Source: Rubrobacter calidifluminis (GTDB taxonomy: Bacteria; Actinomycetota; Rubrobacteria; Rubrobacterales; Rubrobacteraceae). Taken from it: 64,000 bases of DNA. Made by a program: the position numbers and the translations under genes. The notes below the pieces were generated by a model. That model worked only from the letters and a program-made list of their open reading frames with translations, was not told the DNA's origin and searched no databases. Each line of letters begins with the position of its first letter. Position 1 is the first letter of the stretch. Location: assembly GCF_028617075.1 (NCBI RefSeq), contig NZ_JAQKGV010000008.1, positions 1 through 64,000 of the forward strand, given 5' to 3'. This document shows, piece by piece, positions 60,647 to 64,000 of the stretch.

Positions 60647-61714
60647 TTGGGCATGGGTCACGCTTCGGAGCAGCCGAGGTTCCTCTGGTTTGTGAGAGGG
60701 TTCGGGTTACTGCTCCTGCTCGCGGTCGTGGGGCTCTTCTACGTCAAGTGGGCCCCCTACTACCACAAGGTCTTCAATGCCGCATCGAGCCACACGCTCG
60801 GGCCTTCGATCCTGAGCGGCAGGGCCGCCTCCCCGCCTGCTCCCTCGTTCTCCTCCGCCCTCGACTACGCCGTAAGCTACTTCGAGTCCATCTGGAAGGC
60901 GCTGGTCCTGGCGCTCATCCTCGCCGCGACCGTCGAGACGACCGTTCCCCGGGACTGGCTCGCGCGGGTGCTCGGGAGGGAGTCGCTTCGCTCCTCGGTG
61001 CTCGGTGGCGTTCTCGCCCTGCCCGGGATGATGTGCACCTGCTGCACCGCACCGCTCGTCAAGGGGCTCAGGCGCAGCGGGGTCTCCGTCGGTGGCGCCG
61101 TCTCCTACTGGCTCGGGAACCCCACCCTCAACCCGGCCGTGCTGGTCTTCATCGTCTTCACGCTGGGGTGGAGGTGGGCCGCCCTGCGGCTCCTGCTCGG
61201 GATACCGCTCGTCTTCGGGGCCGGGCTCCTGGCCGCCCGCCTCTCACCGAAGGCTGAGGTGGGCCCCCGGAGGGTCCAGGAGATCGCGACCCCGTCCGCG
61301 ACGCCGGGGAGCCTGCCGGTCCGCTGGGTGCGCTCGCTGGTGCGGCTCGCGGCCGGGATCATCCCGGAGTACGTCGTGATCGTGATGCTGCTCGGTGCCG
61401 CGAGAGCCTTTCTCTTCCCGGCCGCGGGCCCGGAGCTCGGCAACAGCATCCTGATCGTGGTGGGGCTCGCCATCGCGGGGACCCTGTTCGTCATCCCGAC
61501 CGCCGGGGAGATCCCGATAATCCAGACCATGCTCTCCTACGGTATCGGGGCCGGCCCGGCCGGGGCGCTCCTGATGACGCTCGCCCCGGTGAGTTTGCCC
61601 TCCATCGCGATGGTGTGGACCTCCTTCCCGAAGAAACGGGTGCTCGCGCTCATCGCCGGGCTGACCGCACTCGCCGGTGTCGTCGGGGGACTTCTGGGGA
61701 TGGCCTTTCTGTAG
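60647..61714 (+). CDS. ArsP/DUF318 family permease
   Basis: The protein (355 residues) has about eight to nine membrane helices and the family cysteine motif LPGMMCTCCTAPLVKGLRR, with YWLGNPTLNPAVLVF and IPTAGEIPIIQTML. ArsP members export trivalent organoarsenicals; others have unknown cargo. The TTG at 60647 lies 5 bases after GGGAGGG; ATG at 60653 is the alternative. No arsenic-resistance genes are nearby. Confidence 0.85.
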   Translation: MGMGHASEQPRFLWFVRGFGLLLLLAVVGLFYVKWAPYYHKVFNAASSHTLGPSILSGRAASPPAPSFSSALDYAVSYFESIWKALVLALILAATVETTVPRDWLARVLGRESLRSSVLGGVLALPGMMCTCCTAPLVKGLRRSGVSVGGAVSYWLGNPTLNPAVLVFIVFTLGWRWAALRLLLGIPLVFGAGLLAARLSPKAEVGPRRVQEIATPSATPGSLPVRWVRSLVRLAAGIIPEYVVIVMLLGAARAFLFPAAGPELGNSILIVVGLAIAGTLFVIPTAGEIPIIQTMLSYGIGAGPAGALLMTLAPVSLPSIAMVWTSFPKKRVLALIAGLTALAGVVGGLLGMAFL

Positions 61715-61748
61715 GGCGGGGCGCGGAGGTATCTACGACGGGGTTCGG

Positions 61749-62267
61749 CTACCTTCGGATACCCCAGCGCTCCACGAGCGGTCCTTCGGGCCCGAAGACG
61801 GGGTCGGTATTGGGCAGGGCGACCCGGCGGATGTTCTCGAGCACCCCGGGACGCTCGCCCGGTTCCCCCGTGCGGATGTCGTAGCGCTCCTGCCCGGGCG
61901 GGTACGCCCCGACGACGCGGAAGGAGCCGTCCGAGCCCGCGTTGCGGTGCCCGACGCCGGCCGGGATCACGATGATGTCCCCAGCCTCGACGTCGAAGGT
62001 CTTCCCGGAGGGACCACCGAGCTCCAGCCTCGCCGTCCCGGATACGATGCAGAGCACCTCGTGGGAGACGGAGTGGTAGTGGTGGTAGGAGAAGACCCCG
62101 TTGACCCAGGCCCCACCCCAGCCGTTCTCGCGCAGGAGCTCCCTGCAGCGCCCGGGGTCGCGGTACTCTTCGCCGAGCGCCCGCGGGTAGTAGAGCAGCG
62201 GAAGCCCGGGGTTGTTCGGGATGCGCCCGTCGTCCTCGAAGCGGTACTCTTCGACCCGCCGGTCCAT
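61749..62267 (-). CDS. YjlB-like cupin
   Basis: The 172-residue product has one cupin domain: SYHHYHSVSHEVLCIVSGTA and IIVIPAGVGHRNAGSDGSF supply the metal-binding histidines and Glu. The LLYYPRAL and NGWGGAWVNGVF segments are typical of the YjlB family. It begins 2 bases after the peptidase stop, so it is the second gene of that unit. Function not established. Confidence 0.85.
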   Translation of the reverse strand: MDRRVEEYRFEDDGRIPNNPGLPLLYYPRALGEEYRDPGRCRELLRENGWGGAWVNGVFSYHHYHSVSHEVLCIVSGTARLELGGPSGKTFDVEAGDIIVIPAGVGHRNAGSDGSFRVVGAYPPGQERYDIRTGEPGERPGVLENIRRVALPNTDPVFGPEGPLVERWGIRR

Positions 62268-62268
62268 C

Positions 62269-63861
62269 CTACCCCAGCGCCTCCACGAACCTCGTGGTGT
62301 CCGGTGGTTCCCCGGTGGCGCGTTCTACAGTGGCTCGCCAGCTCTCGCGGGCTCCGGGCCCGAAGAGCGCCTCGACCAGGTAGAGCCCGGCGGAGCGGCT
62401 CTCGTAGAAGGGGCCGCGGGTGACGTAGGTCTCCAGGTGGTGCCGGAGCTGGGCGGCGATGAGGTGCCCGAGCACGTAGTTGTGGTAGTAGACGGGGGAG
62501 ACGGCGAGGTGGATCTTGGCCGCCCAGTCGTGCTCTCTGCGTCCCTCCGGCCGCTTCACGAGCTGCAACTCCTCGACGAGGTCCCACCACAGCTCGTTCA
62601 GGTCGTCCCTGTCCGGGTCGGCGTACAGCTCCCGCTCGAAGCGGTACATCACCAGCGCCCAGCGCACGAAGACGAGCCGGGCGGCCCTCTCGCGCTCTTC
62701 GAGTTTCTTCTGGTCCCGCACGGCCTCTTCCGCTCCCGCGATCGAGGAGAGCCAGCCGGCCTCGGTGGCCAGCGCACCCATCATCAGCGCGATGGCCTCC
62801 GTCGTGCTGGTGTGGGCCACCGAGCGCAGGAAGTAGGGGAGGGAGGGGTTTATGTTGCGGTCGTAGGCGGCGTGGCCGAGCTCGTGCAGGAGCGTCTCCA
62901 TCCAGTACGCGTCCGGGCGGAGGTTGGCGAGCACCCGGACGTCGTAGGGATACTCCCGGCCGATGGAGATGCAGAAGGCGTGCTGGCTCTTGCCGGGGCG
63001 CTCGTACAGGTCGCTCCGGGCGAGCACCCCCCGCACGTCGAGCCCCATCGCGTCGTAGGTGGCGAGCGCGAGCTCCTCTATCTTCCTCCCCTGGAGGTAG
63101 CGGTCCACGTCGAGGTCGGGGTCCTCCGGCGGCTCCTGGAAGAAGGGGTCCGGAAGGTGCCAGGGCCTGGTCTCTCCCGTCCCGAAGCGCCGCCGCGTCT
63201 CGGCGTCCATCTTCTCTCGCAGCCTTCTGAAGGGGGCTTCGGTCGCCTCTTGCAGACGGCGCATGGTCTCTTCGAGCCAGAGGGGTTCTATCTCCTGCAG
63301 CCTCAGGGCCCTCTCGTAGTGGTTCTCGTAGCCCTGCTCGCGGGCGAGGCGGTTGCGCAGCCGGGCGAGTTCGCGCACCACGCCCTCGACCTCGCGCCCG
63401 ACGCTCCTGGAGGCCTCCCACGCCGCCCGGCGTTCGTCCTCGTCTTCCGAGAAACGCAGTATCTGCCGGATCTCGTTGTCCCCGATCTTTCGCCCGTCCA
63501 CGGTCCCGCGGTGGTTGCCGAAGATCGCGCCCGCCTCCGCCTCGAGCTCCTCGACGCGCCCGAGCAGCCTCCGATCTCCCTGCCTGGCGGCGAACTCGGC
63601 GTGGAGCACCTCGACCTGCCGCCGCAGCACCGGGCGCTCGATGGAGCTTCGTTCCCCGTACCAGCGGACGATCTTCTCGAAGGCCGCCGGGTCCGCGAAG
63701 AGCTCGTCGTGGGCCCTCGCCGCGCGCACGGCCTCCGCACGGGCCTCCCCGGTGCCGGTGGTCTCGAGCCTCCACCACGCCTCGTCCGCCGCCCTCTCCA
63801 GCGGCGCGGCCCGCTCTTCGAGCGAGGCGATGAAGCTCTCTATCTCGGAGGATACGGGCAG
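62269..63861 (-). CDS. zinc oligopeptidase (M3/M2-like)
   Basis: The zinc motif HELGHAAYDRNIN lies near residue 335, with a downstream Glu in STTEAIALMMG. The all-helical sequence and VSPVYYHNYVLGHL match M3/M2-type gluzincins, and there is no signal peptide. Homology-like sequence (SFIASLEERAAPLERAADEA) extends upstream of the GTG at 63729. I therefore extend to a CTG at 63861, placed behind AGGAGGGG; no ATG, GTG or TTG is available between this point and the upstream gene's stop. With that start it has 530 residues. Confidence 0.8.
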   Translation of the reverse strand: MPVSSEIESFIASLEERAAPLERAADEAWWRLETTGTGEARAEAVRAARAHDELFADPAAFEKIVRWYGERSSIERPVLRRQVEVLHAEFAARQGDRRLLGRVEELEAEAGAIFGNHRGTVDGRKIGDNEIRQILRFSEDEDERRAAWEASRSVGREVEGVVRELARLRNRLAREQGYENHYERALRLQEIEPLWLEETMRRLQEATEAPFRRLREKMDAETRRRFGTGETRPWHLPDPFFQEPPEDPDLDVDRYLQGRKIEELALATYDAMGLDVRGVLARSDLYERPGKSQHAFCISIGREYPYDVRVLANLRPDAYWMETLLHELGHAAYDRNINPSLPYFLRSVAHTSTTEAIALMMGALATEAGWLSSIAGAEEAVRDQKKLEERERAARLVFVRWALVMYRFERELYADPDRDDLNELWWDLVEELQLVKRPEGRREHDWAAKIHLAVSPVYYHNYVLGHLIAAQLRHHLETYVTRGPFYESRSAGLYLVEALFGPGARESWRATVERATGEPPDTTRFVEALG

Positions 63862-63871
63862 ATCTCCCCTC

Positions 63872-64000
63872 CTAGCGCCGGCTCCGCTCGCGGCGGCTTC
63901 CGGCGTAGATCCAGAGCAGGAACACCACTATCCCGAGCGCGGCGAACTGCAGGAGCCCCTGCGGCCCCCCGCTCTGCCCGACGACGAGCGCGGCGATGAA
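63872..64000 (-). CDS. C-terminal end of a small membrane protein (partial)
   Basis: The last 42 codons of a gene running in from the right edge end with TAG at 63872-63874. They contain a hydrophobic helix (LLQFAALGIVVFLLWIYAG) and a positively charged tail SRRERSRR, as in inner membrane proteins. It lies 10 bases upstream of the peptidase CTG start and is probably in the same operon. The 5' end is outside the window. Confidence 0.65.
   Translation of the reverse strand, partial: FIAALVVGQSGGPQGLLQFAALGIVVFLLWIYAGSRRERSRR

Overview
The window is a very GC-rich, gene-dense bacterial chromosome segment. GTG and TTG starts are common and many genes overlap by 1-4 bases (ATGA, GTGA, TAGTG). An FHA domain, an LPXTG surface protein, gcvPA/gcvPB as separate genes, a Rex repressor and DUF815, DUF92 and DUF3830 families point to an actinobacterium-like organism. 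A Rubrobacter-type lineage is my best guess; it is an inference, and no rRNA or tRNA gene is present to test it.

Layout. 1-8 kb: an ABC-2 exporter pair whose ATPase carries an in-frame stop, a DUF815 ATPase, dapF, an S9 peptidase, an MFS permease, and a TetR gene divergent from a two-gene SMR exporter, with a palindromic operator between them. 8.6-13.3 kb (minus strand): peroxiredoxin, CPBP protease, lysC, dapA, dapB. The peroxiredoxin reads in frame through a UGA exactly at its active-site cysteine and has a SECIS-like hairpin just downstream, so it is probably a selenoprotein. 13.4-23.6 kb: methyltransferase, Ser/Met-repeat lipoprotein, modAB, an FHA-acyltransferase-SGNH fusion, small proteins and leuS.

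23.6-49.1 kb is an almost complete purine salvage and catabolism island. Adenine deaminase and hypoxanthine phosphoribosyltransferase come first. Then follow three-subunit xanthine dehydrogenase, 8-oxoguanine and guanine deaminases, two NCS2 permeases (one fused to a degenerate OHCU decarboxylase domain), OHCU decarboxylase, uricase, HIU hydrolase, allantoinase, DUF3830, a carbamoyltransferase, carbamate kinase and an asparaginase-like protein. An IclR regulator, hydroxypyruvate isomerase, tartronate semialdehyde reductase, glyoxylate carboligase, glycerate 2-kinase and an NCS1 allantoin permease complete it. No classical allantoate amidohydrolase or ureidoglycolate lyase is visible. The carbamoyltransferase and carbamate kinase suggest that the ureido nitrogen is recovered as carbamoyl phosphate and ATP. 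Promoters of the main transcription units carry copies of a TTTCG-N5-CGAAA-like palindrome, often with a second weaker copy 21 bp away. This is a candidate operator for the local IclR protein.

49-64 kb: AIM24, CsaA, an LPXTG protein, then a tandem glycine riboswitch ahead of gcvPA-gcvPB-gcvT-gcvH. Between gcvH and the convergent rex gene lies a promoter followed by three hairpins and no ORF. Two of the hairpins display CU-rich loops containing three copies of CCTCCTTT, the anti-Shine-Dalgarno sequence, so this looks like an undescribed small RNA. The rest holds an aldo/keto reductase, a LuxR regulator, cupins, a GNAT acetyltransferase, an ArsP-like permease and a zinc carboxypeptidase/oligopeptidase.
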